Source: Dermanyssus gallinae (taxonomy: Eukaryota > Arthropoda > Arachnida > Mesostigmata > Dermanyssidae). From it: 64,000 nucleotides of DNA. The stretch covers positions 533,501 through 597,500 of the forward strand of contig QVRM01002466.1 in the NCBI GenBank assembly GCA_003439945.1, written 5' to 3'. Of this stretch, positions 22,231 through 33,196 are shown one piece after another. Under the pieces are notes generated by a model, which searched no databases, was not told the origin of the DNA, and worked only from the letters and a program-made list of their open reading frames with translations. Made by a program: the position numbers and the translations under genes. Within the stretch, counting starts at the first letter, position 1. Each line of letters starts with the position of its first letter.

Positions 22231-22687
22231 AGGGGTCTCCCAGAATTCGTTCAACAAACTCTGGGGTCTAGTACAACTCGGCGAAAAAACCATTTTTACA
22301 ATTGACGCAAGGGGATGAAAATGCATTCTTTTGGAATGAAAGCGAAACTACCAAAAGTAGTTGTAGCTTAGCAAGCTCAAGCTTTTTATCTTGACATATC
22401 TACACTAAATCTGCGATTGCGAGAGTCCCAGTTATCCTATTGATAAACCAGTAGTACCTGCGTGTTTGAATTTTGCATCTGCTGAATTGCATTCTTTGTT
22501 AGCTCAAATTAGAGCATTTGTTGTGCTGAAGATAATCCTTGAAAAATAAAATGCTTTGCAATTCTTGTATTTGGGCTTGCACGCTCAATTAGACATTTCC
22601 GTACCCTTTTTCCGGTAGAAAAAATATATTTTTTCGCCGAGTTATACTAGATCCCAAAGTTTGTTGGACGAATTCTAGGGGACCCTG
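22231..22687. mobile_element. MITE with TIRs of about 70 bp
   Basis: The left end AGGGGTCTCCCAGAATTCG continues through AACAAACTCTGGGGTCTAGT and ACAACTCGGCGAAAAAA. The right end, reversed, reads CAGGGTCCCCTAGAATTCG, AACAAACTTTGGGATCTAGT, ATAACTCGGCGAAAAAA. The pairing is strong over about 65-70 bases. The right end is followed by TA and then an (AT)n tract. There is no coding capacity. The CAGGGT terminus and the AACTCGGCGAAAAA sub-terminal block are shared with the larger foldback element at 23.66 kb, so the same transposase family probably moved both. Confidence 0.85.
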
Positions 22688-22688
22688 T

Positions 22689-22689
<1 letters not shown>

Positions 22690-22720
<31 letters not shown>
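22690..22720. repeat. (AT)n microsatellite
   Basis: AT tract touching the right end of the MITE. Confidence 0.9.
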
Positions 22721-22724
<4 letters not shown>

Positions 22725-22778
22725 CGCAATGTACGTCGAAGTCATATTTCATTAAAAAATTGTACTAAACTGTATATA

Positions 22779-22835
22779 TGATTGGTTTGTTCGCTTGTTA
22801 AGTGTGTGTACACATATAACTCTTTTATATCAGGG
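22779..22835. repeat. dispersed repeat, copy A
   Basis: TGATTGGTTTGTTCGCTTG and the following GTGTGTACACATAT block recur with few changes at 28883-28940 in the same orientation. Confidence 0.65.
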
Positions 22836-23663
22836 TTTTTAAAGTTAGTACAGTTTTATATATAACTATATGCAGTTTAGTAATTATATTGTGAGACGGC
22901 ATGAACGTTTCGGTCAGTTTCATTGCTCTCTGCTCGCTTCCTGTACTGAAGTTTTAGTTAGTTCCTTCGGTCGCGTATTTCAAAAGTTCGAGTTGCTTTT
23001 AAAATGTCACTCGTGTTGTGCCTGGCGAGTCCTTTTATCATAACAGCTCGAAAGTGCTCGTACTTCTCCGTCTAGTGGAGTGTGTGAGTTGCAATTCAAC
23101 CAACCCACTTGGCGAATAGCGCTATCTTTGTTGATGTTTGTGGAGAACATTCGAGTCGATTCTCGGTACCGGAAAACGGTACGAGAAATTGGCGAATAGA
23201 AGCATCGGTTAGTGGCACAGCAGCCATACCGCCAGCGTACAGTTATTTTGTACAACTTTAAGCGAGGAGTACTGTGCATTAGGGTGTTTCAAAGGGCTTC
23301 GGTCGACCATTGAGGATGAAGCCCTATCGATGAGGACCGCGTATAGATGCTACGAAACGTTTCGAACCGTAAACATGAATCTGGACGGCAAATTCTGTAA
23401 AGAGAATCTATTTCCGCCCAAAAACAGCGACGGAAGCAAAGAAAATGCGGCCCGTGCAAAGACAACGCTTAACAACAGTTCAAATATTAAATGTGCGTGA
23501 CTCCCTACTAAAGTTCCAAAATTCGCAGTTGGAGTCGCACGATCGAATTCATTCGCCCACAAAAGTGAAGTTTTTCTTTCGTTGTCTTGTTAATGGTCCT
23601 GCGCTGTACCAAATCTGAAGTACTTTGATCGCGAATCCTATACAAAGACACAAGGACATATAA
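22836..23663. other. no gene seen
   Basis: Short frames only (for example 23007-23279 and 23350-23562 on minus), without recognisable domains. Confidence 0.5.
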
Positions 23664-24854
23664 CTAGGGCCTTTCATAACAATATGTACATATTTGAGGT
23701 TTGGTAGAGTTCGGCAAGAAAATAATTTTTCACAATAGAAGGAGGGGGCGTAGACGTCTTGTTTAGAAGTGAGCATTAAATTTATAAAAGTAGCTATTCT
23801 GCCTTTTGTTTTCTCCTACACAGTTGTGCAAACTCTACGTTTGCGGGAGAACCAGTCAACGCACGAAAGAAATCATACCGGCGAATCAACGCCGATCATA
23901 CCGGCGTGTTTGGCGTAGCGAAAAGCGAATAGCCAGATTAAGGAAAGTGATACAAAGTCGATATGTTGTTATGTCTTACGTTAACGCTTTCACGTGCAGA
24001 ACCGTACATTTTTGCCAATACGACTAAAAATGTAGGCTTAGAAGACTATTCTCAGGCAATAGCAAATTTAATGCCTATTATTTTCGTACCAAAGTGATGG
24101 TGCGGAGTAACTTGCAGTAAGTAGGTAGTTGCCGAGTAACTAAGCTTTTTCGAAATCCATATCGAAAGCATGCATACTTGCATAGGGTATATGAGAAAGT
24201 TAGACACATATTTTAAAGTTTGGTAGAACTCGGTGAAAAATAATTTTTCCCGATGGAAGAAGAAAGCGGAAACGTCTTGGCAAACTTTTACGCTTCTGAA
24301 CGTGAACGCTTCAACGTAAAACATAACAATTACGACTGTCGAAAGAGCTTAGTTACTTGGCAACTACGTCATGCACCATCACTTTAGTACGAAAAAAATG
24401 GACATTTAATTTGCTATTACGTGAGCATAGCCTTTTGGGCGTAACTAAAAACTATTTTTTAAGAACTGTGGCATTTCTTAAACTTTTTCAAGAAAATTAC
24501 TCTTTAAATCTCTGAAATTATTATCCAAATATAAATATTATACTGAACAACCCATAACATTTTATATTAGGCATAATATGGCTACACATTCTTTGCAAAA
24601 TGAAAGTTTAGTCGTTATAGCAAAATTGTACAGTTCTGCACGTGAAAGCGTTAACGTAACACAAAAGAACATATCGACTTTTTATGACTTTCCTTAATCC
24701 GGCTATTCACCTTCTGCTACGCAAGCTAGCGAACTGCCTCTCATTATGCAGATTTTTTGATCGAACACGCCCGTATGATTAGATCATTTGTGCGTTGACT
24801 GGTTCTCCCGCAAACGCAGATTTTGCACAACTATGAAGGATAAAAAGACAGAAT

Positions 24855-25518
24855 TGTCCAGGCCGAGGAGGTGTATATATGCGGTGTTTGTGTACATATT
24901 TAAAGGCAGCGTTTGACATAGCACCAAGGGAGAACATAGCTGAAGAGCTGGCAAAATCGGGAGTGCCTGGAGAAGTTTTGAGGTTACTTATTAATATGTT
25001 AAAACAGAACACGGTGCTGATTGATAACGGGGTCGGTATTGCGGGGGGGGGGGGGGGTGGCTCAAACCACAGGAGTAGGCAAATTGCGTTTAATTGATGG
25101 GTGAGGTTTTTCTTTTTAAAGATGGTTTTTGCGCTATCGAATACATGCAGGAATAGAATTGTTCACGTCTTGGAGGGTGGCTCGCTGCTGACGGAAGACC
25201 TACAAAAAGATGTAATCTAAACAAAACGTGCGCTTTTGAAGTTTACGAGTATATGCGGAACTGGGAAACCAAAATTAGTGAGGTGGACATAGGTATTTAT
25301 GGAACAGCAGCAATGACGAGCACTGAATGGCGGGGTGGCGGGGTAAGAGATCGACATCTAACTACGGCCTTTGCAGCTCACGGATTTCATCACGTACTGT
25401 GCAGCGTGGAGGGTTTTCATGAACCACAGGATGAATGTCAATGCCAACAATGCTGGAGCAAATGTGATCCAAATAATCATAAACACATTTACCCCGTTTG
25501 GGTGTTAATAAACCAAAT
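24855..25518 (+). pseudogene. 5'-truncated LINE copy with 15-bp target duplication
   Basis: The segment is bounded by ATAAAAAGACAGAAT at 24840-24854 and ATAAAAAGACAAAAT at 25519-25533 (14 of 15 identical), and it interrupts the right arm of the foldback element. Inside, the frame 24879-25097 reads YLKAAFDIAPRENIAEELAK, SGVPGEVLRLLINML, then a G15 run, then QTTGVGKL in another frame. This is the palm-proximal part of a non-LTR RT (D.KAAFD, then the turn before G..QG). The rest is decayed. The 3' end carries TTAATAAACC just before the duplication. The catalytic DD box is not visible. Confidence 0.75.
25043..25057. repeat. G15 homopolymer
   Basis: Fifteen consecutive G within the LINE RT relic. 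It is the likely cause of the frame change there and of sequencing uncertainty. Confidence 0.9.
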
Positions 25519-25630
25519 ATAAAAAGACAAAATAACTACTTTTATGAATTGTATCCTCACTCCTAAACAAGACAAACGTCTTGCGCCCCTTCCTTTCATT
25601 GGGAAAAATTATTTGCTTGCTGAGTTCTAC

Positions 25631-25633
<3 letters not shown>

Positions 25634-25684
<51 letters not shown>
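25634..25684. repeat. (TA)n microsatellite
   Basis: About 50 bases of TA starting exactly where the foldback element's right end fades out. Confidence 0.9.
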
Positions 25685-25693
<9 letters not shown>

Positions 25694-25989
25694 AATATTT
25701 ATATACAAACGAACGGGACGACTCCGTTTTCGTGTTGACGCAGCCGTGGCTGCTGCTATGGCTGTCTGTGTGTCTGTGGACACACAAACAAAATGAGCCG
25801 GGCTAAGGTATCATCAAAGGCAGCAGCCTACTCTGCTCTCGGAGAGCAGCTGTTCCATTCAGCCATTGATGCGGATGGATAATGGTCGCACACATCGTTC
25901 AACGTGCAACTGGAGAACAGTAATGCACAGAGCTGCAGGTGGGCCCGAAGGCGCCGTGAATCGGGCGGTAGGTTGCGGCAACTGGCCTG

Positions 25990-26236
25990 AGGTAACGCTC
26001 ATCGGTGGCGCCGATGTATCCTGATATGCCGTAAGAGGGAGTATGTATTCCGACTAGCTTCCGACCCGCCTTCGTTGGGCCGGCGCATGATGATCTTCTG
26101 ACAGATCTGCGGCAACGGCATCGAAGCGCCTCGCGCCCTGTACGAGTACGTACCGCCAACCACTGTGGCCGCCAACATCGCCGTTGCCAGCCATTCGAGA
26201 CAGGCAGCGGACATTGCAATCCAGACACTGTACGCA
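25990..26236 (-). other. possible exon fragment with a hydrophobic segment
   Basis: On the minus strand, GCTGCTTAG precedes a frame reading AYSVWIAMSAACLEWLATAM, LAATVVGG. This is a membrane-like segment with GC-rich third positions, unlike the surrounding AT-rich DNA. A GTACGT donor-like site follows GGC. The frame stays open for about 80 codons to a TGA near 25999, and an overlapping frame is open to 25899. A SINE inserted a few bases upstream (26262-26665). No homologue is recognised, and the region may be chance. Confidence 0.2.
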
Positions 26237-26261
26237 CTAAGCAGCAACGGATCGCCACCTA

Positions 26262-26665
26262 GAGTTAATAAAAACACGTTTTAAGGAGGTTGTCTTTATT
26301 TCTAGACTATACTCCGTCTCTTACGGGCTTGGAGCCTAACCTGAGGTATATCTTCAATGCACCGAACGCCGGACATGTTAGGATATCTGCATCCGCTGGG
26401 GTCGAGTCCCACACTGCTCGAATGGAAAGTGGGATCTTCTCATTTTCTACTCGCAGCAATAGTGCGTATGTTAGGATATCTAGGGTTTCCCCAACAGTTC
26501 TTGTGGCAGCATGACCGCTGACTCTTCTCAGCGGTATGGTTTATCATCTATTCTCAATGAGCATCGCTCAAAGAAATGTCGATCAACAACAGGGATCGAA
26601 CCGGCGATATCCCGGTAGATGACAACCATGACTAGCACACTAGTTCCCTAGACCACGCCGCCACT
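26262..26665 (-). mobile_element. tRNA-derived SINE with 16-bp TSD (family III)
   Basis: AACGGATCGCCACCTA occurs at 26246-26261 and 26666-26681, exactly flanking the element. Read on the minus strand, the head is GGCGGCGTGGTCTAGGGAAC, with box A TGGTCTAGGGA, then CTACCGGGATATCGCC and box B GGTTCGATCCC. It then has a body through GGTTAGGCTCCAAGCCCGTA and a tail ending in ACGTGTTTTTATTAACTC. Without the nested insert it is 325 bp minus one duplicated 14-bp repeat. A 5'-truncated copy lies at 63594-63734. The intact head, body, tail and TSD make this the clearest SINE in the window. Confidence 0.85.
26389..26467 (+). mobile_element. family II SINE fragment nested in family III SINE
   Basis: This 79-bp segment is flanked by ATGTTAGGATATCT at 26375-26388 and 26468-26481. 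The second family III copy at 63705-63718 has a single such site, giving the empty state. The insert contains GGGGTCGAGTCCCACACTGC and ACTCGCAGCAATAGTGCGT, matching the minus strand of the family II copy at 10784-10908. It is truncated at its 5' side and also lacks the A-tail, which is unusual for a LINE-driven insertion. Confidence 0.8.
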
Positions 26666-26979
26666 AACGGATCGCCACCTAAGGGCTATAAGAAGTCACA
26701 TTACAAGCATTTGTGCGATTTGCAAGAACGCACGCGCATGCAAGCCAGCAGGCAAACGCAATCAACCACCACCATCGTAATCGTTGTCTGAATAATCGTC
26801 GTTCGTCGTGCGGCTCAGGGACGTGAGCGTTGCAAATCTGAGTTTCTTTGTTTGGTGTTGATTTTTACCGTCCATAAGGTGTTAGAATTTGTTTAGTATT
26901 TGTTTTTTTTTTAATAGGAGATTTTTGCAATTTTCGCGGAGCGCACATGCATCGCTGGCAGCTATCAGCAACTAATATG

Positions 26980-27044
26980 CTGCCAGACGCATCGGCGGTC
27001 TTTGCACGTTTTCGCCGGGTGGGACGGTCGCTGAAGTGTATATA
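26980..27044. repeat. dispersed repeat, copy B (inverted relative to 3625-3698)
   Basis: CCAGACGCATCGGCGGTCTTT and the following CGGTCGCTGAAGTGTATA block match the reverse complement of 3625-3698. Confidence 0.6.
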
Positions 27045-28103
27045 ATGAACTGTATTGTAATTATGGAACATCTTGAAATGCAACGGTGTTGCGAAATAAA
27101 CAATATATATGTAACAACTAATGTGGGACTCATAAACTTACAAGACCCGTGTTCTTCTCCCACGCTATGCCATCTTTTCTTGCGAAATGAGTCTGCTAGC
27201 CGTTCCGTATTGGACCTGCGTCGTCCCGCAGTGTTTGCGAATCGAGTGAGCTATCGAGCTATGGCATACTTGCGTGACGGGTTCAAGCATTGCGGTGATC
27301 GTCACCGAGACGATAAAATCTGACAATGTAACCTTTTGTCGGCCTGTCGCTCGCTAGTCTCTTCGTAGGTCTAACTAAATGACTAACGTCTGCTCGGACC
27401 GCGGATACCCTCTCGATATATATATATATACATATATTTATAAATATATATATTTATACATACATACATACATATTTAAGGCCTTAGTTATGCATTTTTG
27501 TAAAAAGCGGCAGAATAACGTACAAATAAAAATGTACAAATACCTTTGCGTGTAGGTTTTTATATAAACAGGACGATTGCACAAGCCTCGTCAGCACCCA
27601 GTCATTACTTACCCTTTATTACATGAATAAAGGAGCTTTCTATTCTATCCGAACCCTCTGGGACTGGTTCTTACATGTGTTGTGAGCCCCTAACAAAATA
27701 TTTCAAAGCCATTTGCGTTCCAATTGTTAGGTCGTTAGAGACGCGGTTTTGCTAGAGAGGCAACGATTCAAGGCATTTTTTATCGCGCGGGCTATTTTAT
27801 TTTCGCGTTTCTGTTGTGGATACCCGCCGCTACAAATACGTTAGCAGACTTTTATGATCACTATGATGCGTACGATTATCTTTATCGTCAGTATCATCAC
27901 TATCAAGCCTTTTTGTTTTACCAGTCTAGACACTGCTTACATATATGGTTGTGTGCCGCAGGTGATTGGGAATTTTGCGCGTGCTTAGCGCAAAACTACT
28001 CCGTTAGCAATATTGCGGCGGTTATGTTTGGACGCCAGCCAAGATCGCCGGATCGCAATGCGGTAATCAAAACGTGATTATTAAATGTGTTCTAAAGTAC
28101 TTT

Positions 28104-28104
<1 letters not shown>
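27045..28104. other. no gene seen
   Basis: Short frames and an AT-rich run at about 27418-27475 with three CATA repeats. No domain is recognised in 27036-27323 or 27814-28077. Confidence 0.5.
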
Positions 28105-28170
<66 letters not shown>

Positions 28171-28184
28171 TTAATAATAATAAT
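28105..28184. repeat. (AAT)n microsatellite
   Basis: About 26 AAT units with one T interruption near 28171. No element fragment is recognised beside it. Confidence 0.95.
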
Positions 28185-29899
28185 ATGCGAAACTCACAAA
28201 ACTTTATTTAGCCTTACGAAAATGCCGAGCGTGTACGTTGCGCTTGCAACAAGAGCAGCCGCATGCCGGGCTCCGCCTCTCCGAATGCAAGATACAGTAT
28301 TTGGTATGCGATGTGGCACATATTCAGACACAACGAGAGCACGTGTCTCTCATCTTCGACCACCGTGGAGACCACTTTTCGGACGATGGTGACCTTCTAC
28401 TGCGCGTTGCCGCGAATGACTGCGAAAATTTGCAGGCGACACAGATTTTAATTAGCACTCGGTCACTTGATACACATCTAATACGCTAAAGAACTACATC
28501 TAAAAAATCCAAGTCATGCCGCCGGCGGAGCGGCATAAGAATAATTGGACGAACAGTCCTGCATTGTTGTCCGCTCCGAGTCAAGCTCGTTCCTGGACGT
28601 GAAGGAAATATGATACGAGCCAGGACACCGAATAGCCCATAATTAAACAAACCATTGAGATTGGGTGCCTCATTCGTTCTACCGGTGACATTGTGCCTCG
28701 AGCGATGGCAGGCGAACGAAGCGGTCGTCCGAATGTTATGGATCGACTCCCTCGTTATGCTCTCGAGGCGAGGGGTCGCCGATTAAATTAGTAACACACT
28801 ACGCACACCCGCAACTACGAATATGTGCTGCAAATTGGGGAAAATAACACGTCTGACATCGTTCAGCTCATTGTGTTGTTGTGAGATTGATTGGTTTATT
28901 CGCTTGATAAGTGTGTGCACACATATCGCCCTTTTATAGTAGTAGTAGTTTTATTAACCAATGACTGGTTTACGAATATACATCATAGACATCGCAGTCC
29001 CAGAGTTGAGACAGCGGAATTGCTCTTTTACAACGCTGAAGGTGATATAAATCGCACGGACAGCGACAAAATTTACATATTATCCTTTAATATCAGGAAC
29101 AATATCAGTAAAAACGTATGTCGCGCTTGCGGCTTGCTGCCAATTTTCGGCAGCAATCACACACAGAGCTCTCGTCGCAAGAGCTCCACATGCTGATTGT
29201 ATCAAATCAATTTTAGACCATACAGGCGTTATATTATACTTATTATGTATTTATTTAGAATTAAAATGCGTTACTGTACATGGCTCGAACCGGCAAAGCG
29301 GCAATCTAGGAGAAGCGCGACAGCGGGCGTGCTCCATGAGGAGAACTTTACGTTAGGAAAAGGAACACCTACACGTGCGATATAATACGTGCAGCCTAGA
29401 GACAGCTTGTGCGCCTAGCACCCATTCCCTGGATGCCCCGCCATTGACATTTCCCATGCCCATAGTACGTTTTTTAAATGGGGCAATTATTTGGCCATTG
29501 TACTCGGTACACCTGTGCATTGGTTGCGCAAATTGCATCTAATTTTGTTCTGATTTGCGTTGCAGTTCAGCCTTAAGCCACAACACAGTACTCGTTATGT
29601 TCTATTATCACTGAAGGGACACTTGCGCGACCTGCTACAAACGCAATTCTAAACTAATCCACATGATACTTATTTTTGTCCAGAAGAGCGCACTTATTTT
29701 TTCCAGAATTGCGTCTCTCCCTCTCTCTCTTTACTCACTGGCGCTGTAATCGGCATGAGCTTATTGAAATTGCAATCTGGCGATTCTACTAACATTTTAA
29801 TCGACCTAGTATATTTCATAACTGGCTTACTCAATACCACCAGTAAAAATGGAACGATACTCCACAATACATAGCGGGCTGTCACACACAAAAACCGAG
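28185..29899. other. no gene seen; contains one dispersed repeat
   Basis: The only recognised item is the copy at 28883-28940 of the 22779-22835 repeat (GATTGGTTTATTCGCTTGAT). The overlapping frames at 28238-28489 and 28263-28451 show no domain. Confidence 0.5.
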
Positions 29900-30060
29900 C
29901 AAGACTTGGCTCAAGAAAAGGCAAAACCTTTGCCTTGCATTCAGAGGACTAGGTTCGAGACCCAGACCGGCCACTCTTAAATTGGTTTGCATGGTTTCCA
30001 ATTTAGACCAGGTAAATGCCAGAGTGGATTAAAATTAGCTATGACATGAAAAAACCGTAC
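29900..30060 (+). mobile_element. probable tRNA-derived SINE
   Basis: A tRNA-like order is visible: TTGGCTCAAG near the start, a self-complementary GGCAAAACCTTTGCC, then box B AGGTTCGAGACCC at about 29951-29963 and CAGACCGG. A body follows to GACATGAAAAAACC. The A/B spacing is plausible, but no second copy is seen in the window to prove dispersal. Confidence 0.5.
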
Positions 30061-31397
30061 ACGGGCAATAGCCTTACGGAAAAAAAACAGCATATTTCCG
30101 TGGACAGTCTTTCTACACTTACACAGTGTCTGTTTTTCAAAATCCAATGAGGAAGAAGTCTTCACCACTGACGACTAACGCTAAATGCTCCATATGTTCC
30201 GTAGAAATAGATGAATTGCAGACGGACAACAACGATACTATCTGTCGCGGTAGATCTGGCCGAAGGCCGGCACAACATCAGGGCCGGCAAAAACGTCGAA
30301 CCCTCTAACTGTCGGTGAGCTGCCGCTGTGCGTACGATCCATGCTCAGGATAGGACGATATGCTAATTGGCTCTTGGCACTCGACTTCGGCTGAATGGTG
30401 TTGTGAGCAAAAAAACGACGCCAATCTCTTCTATCTTTCTGTGTGCTGTGTGATGACCAGCTGCCGCAATTGGTCGTGGGTGAGCAGGGCACGTGTGAAG
30501 GCGTGCCAGCCGTGACGTACGTTTCCAGACACGATTAAAGTGAGTGCTACCCCAGAGCTACTACTACGCAAGGGCGCTTTGGGTATGGTCCGCTGTTCTG
30601 CGGAGATAATGTCTAACTCTCACTCACGGTGCAAATACCGTTCGTCACAGCTGGCCAAAATGCGTGTAAACTCCTGCTGCACTGGGACTGTAGCTGTAAT
30701 GCAAACGGAGCTTCTTTTTCTTCTTCTTCTAGACCCCCAAATAGTCGAATCAGTGTTGAACAATGGACGCCTATTGCGTATGATGCGCGTAATCGTAAAT
30801 TTGGACATTGATATGTATTTTGGTACAAAAACGATGCATGCAAAAATAATGGCTTCATTAATTAGAGTCTAGACCACGTACGAAAGACATATGTTTGTGA
30901 CAACCTAGCTTTAATCATCAATAATGATGATGATGATGATGATGAGTCCGCAGGACTTTCACGGCTGATTGAATGCAGAGTTCGAAGTTTGCAGCTGGCA
31001 ATCGTTGATATGTATGTATGTGAGACTATATATTTTTATTATCGCAGGGCAAATTGGCCAGACTTGATGGTGTTGTAGATTTCGTTAAAATAAGCAAGTT
31101 TGTTCCTGCGAAATGAGGGTATAAATGTCTTGCTAAGGAGCTGCAGCGAAATTGACTACTAATTTGATTATAATATTGCTAGCCAAACATTAGTTCCGGG
31201 TTAAGTATACGAGCGCGGAACGGCAAGTTCTATTACTTGGAGTTTTAAAAATTGAACCAAAATCGTTAAGTTATTCCGGCATGCCGTGTTTAGAGACGCT
31301 ATCAACTGGACGCAGGCCAAATATTGGCGAAAAAATTCGAGGAAACTAAAGTAAAGTTTAAAGAAGTAAAGAAAGTGAGGTTTGGCGATTTTTAAGT
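30061..31397. other. no gene seen
   Basis: Short frames and a (GAT)n run near 30923-30946. The minus-strand frame 30238-30492 contains RGFDVFAGPDVVPAF, which I could not place. Confidence 0.45.
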
Positions 31398-32348
31398 AGC
31401 CGAAAATGGAAAATCAACGAATCTGCATCAAGTTCTGTACTAAAAGCTTAAATAATCGCGAACTGCTTATCAAGCAGTTCGCAATTGTTTGGCGAAGCAG
31501 GTGATTATGTGATATATGATGAGCAGTTTTCCGAAACACGGTGTAAACTTGTATACGTCGAGTTTGCGACGGATATAAAGATACCGAAGATGACCCCCGT
31601 TTAGGAAAGCCTTTAGATGATTAATAACAGAGGAAAACGTTAAAAATGTTGCGATATCGTACTCAACAATCGCCGAATGACTATCTGTGAAATAGTTGAG
31701 AAATCGAAGATATTTTATGGATCAGTTGTGACAGTGTTAACCGACATTTTATACATCCCAAGACTAGCAGCAAAATTCGTTCGAAAATCTCTAGCAAATT
31801 AACGCTCTTGGGGAATGTTTAAATTAAACGTGGAGGCAGCTACAGAAGAATCTGTATTGCTTTAGAGAGTGATTACAGGACATGGGCATATGGTTACGAC
31901 GTCGAGACGAACGCAGTCGATGGAGGAAATTCAGACAGAGTAGATCCCATAGCAAGGTTCTTTTAACTGTTTTTTTCTACTAGAAGGGAATTATATGCCA
32001 CACATTTTTACCATCTGGTTATATGGCTGATAGGAAATACTACCGCAAAAGTTTCAGAAGAGTACGCGATCCTTACTGCTTTCGGATTATTCGATGAAAA
32101 ATTACACTTGTATACTTCCGCAACCTTCCTATTCGCGCGACCTTGCTCAGTGCGTCTTTGGTCTTTGTTTCTACGGATAAAACTAAATTTGAAGGAACAA
32201 TATTTCAAGGCAATAGAGGAGATAAAGAAATATTCGCAGTAGCATTTGAACTCGATTCCGAAAGACGCGTTATAATTGTTTTGAAAAGTGGAGAAAAATA
32301 TAGCACAAGTGCATTTTGGAGCTATTTTAAAGGGATTTTAAAGCAGGT
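31398..32348 (+). pseudogene. decayed mariner transposase
   Basis: Pieces in changing frames follow mariner order. MENQRICIKFCTKSLNNREL is the first helix-turn-helix. DTEDDPRLGKP is the GRP linker region. NNRRMTICEIVEKSKIFYGS is the second helix-turn-helix. RLAAKFVRKSL precedes the catalytic domain. VITG then WAYGYDVET stands at the first catalytic-Asp region. LTVFFY, stop, GIICHTFLPSGYMADRKYY follows. The C-terminal block has KLNLKEQYFKAIEEIKKYSQ and LNSIPKDAL. The segment holding the second and third catalytic Asp residues is deleted. There are at least four stops and several frameshifts. No TIRs were found by eye. It belongs to a different and much older mariner lineage than the element at 55.7 kb. 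Confidence 0.75.
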
Positions 32349-32556
32349 TGTCATACTGCAGTTGTGGAACGCCCGAAGTGCAAACAAATTACAGTTCATA
32401 CGATATTTCTTAATTTGTACAGTGAAATTCATAACTAACGCAGCTTCGTAAAAATTATTTCTGACAAGGCTAATTAAAAGGATATTAAGTGAGATTAATC
32501 ATGGCTATAACTGGATAGGTGGGAGCACATGTACAACGAAATACTAGATTTGATAT

Positions 32557-32900
32557 TCAGCGTAGTGCAGTTTTTGCAGCTTGTTTAAAATGGATTTCCA
32601 ATATTTTTGATTTTTGAACATTAAGCACAAAATTATATGCACGAAGCCAAACTTTTATTTTTGCTATAGTCTCTCGTAAGTTTGGCCTCGAGACTATACC
32701 GAAAGCTATGCGAAACAAGCGCATATATGTCATCAGCAAACTGAATTATTTTTGTACCCGCGGAACATTCGTGCAGATCAGTTACACATAAGTTGAATAA
32801 AGTTGGTACGAGTAAAGATGATCCCTGCGAAACGCCATGTTCAATTTTAGAGTAAAAAATAAAAACATTTATATACTGAAATTTGGGGTATGTTGTCAAG
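32557..32900 (-). pseudogene. CR1/Jockey-group LINE reverse transcriptase fragment
   Basis: The minus-strand frame 32633-32899 reads EHGVSQGSSLLVPTLFNLCV, TDLHEC, then KIIQFADDIYALV, giving the QGS..P.LF block and the catalytic FADD at 32729-32740. After a frameshift the frame 32557-32739 gives RETIAKIKVWLRAYNFVLNV and QKSKILEIHF, the W...N.L.LN..K block. The two catalytic Asp residues are intact, but the frame is broken and both ends are missing. Confidence 0.8.
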
Positions 32901-33196
32901 AATTAGTAAGTAATGCAAAACAAAAAATATTCGGAAAGCATTCGTAGGCAAAACAAAACTTTATCAGGCGTTATAGAAGAAAATAATTTAAAAATAAATG
33001 CATACACTTAAAATGATCGTTTTAAATTACCACCACATGACGCATTTCATACATATGCTTTTACAGGCGACAAATTTGCGCCATTTACCACGAATGCGGT
33101 AAACATGACAAATTATACTAAACATTTCATTTCTATTTACATTAACCCTAGTGTTATCCATAATTACTTAGGGATATGCTTATTTGTTATACTTTC

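Larger units (their letters stand above)
23664..25634. mobile_element. foldback DNA transposon split by a LINE
   Basis: Four blocks show the structure. The terminal block at 23685-23815 (TTTGGTAGAGTTCGGC, TAATTTTTC, GACGTCTTGTTTAGAAGTGAG, ATAAAAGTAGCTATTCTG) reappears inverted at 25505-25634. The next block at 23820-24030 (TTTGCGGGAGAACCAGTCAA, CGTTAACGCTTTCACGTGCA) reappears inverted at 24620-24854. An inner block at 24057-24147 is inverted at 24341-24420. The arms therefore face each other around a centre near 24.2 kb. The right arm is interrupted by the LINE at 24855-25518. There is no transposase frame. The right terminus dissolves into (TA)n. Confidence 0.8.

Noticed and set aside
30238..30492. 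Minus-strand frame with RGFDVFAGPDVV
   Set aside because: It was considered as an R2-like linker, but no adjacent family motif supports it.
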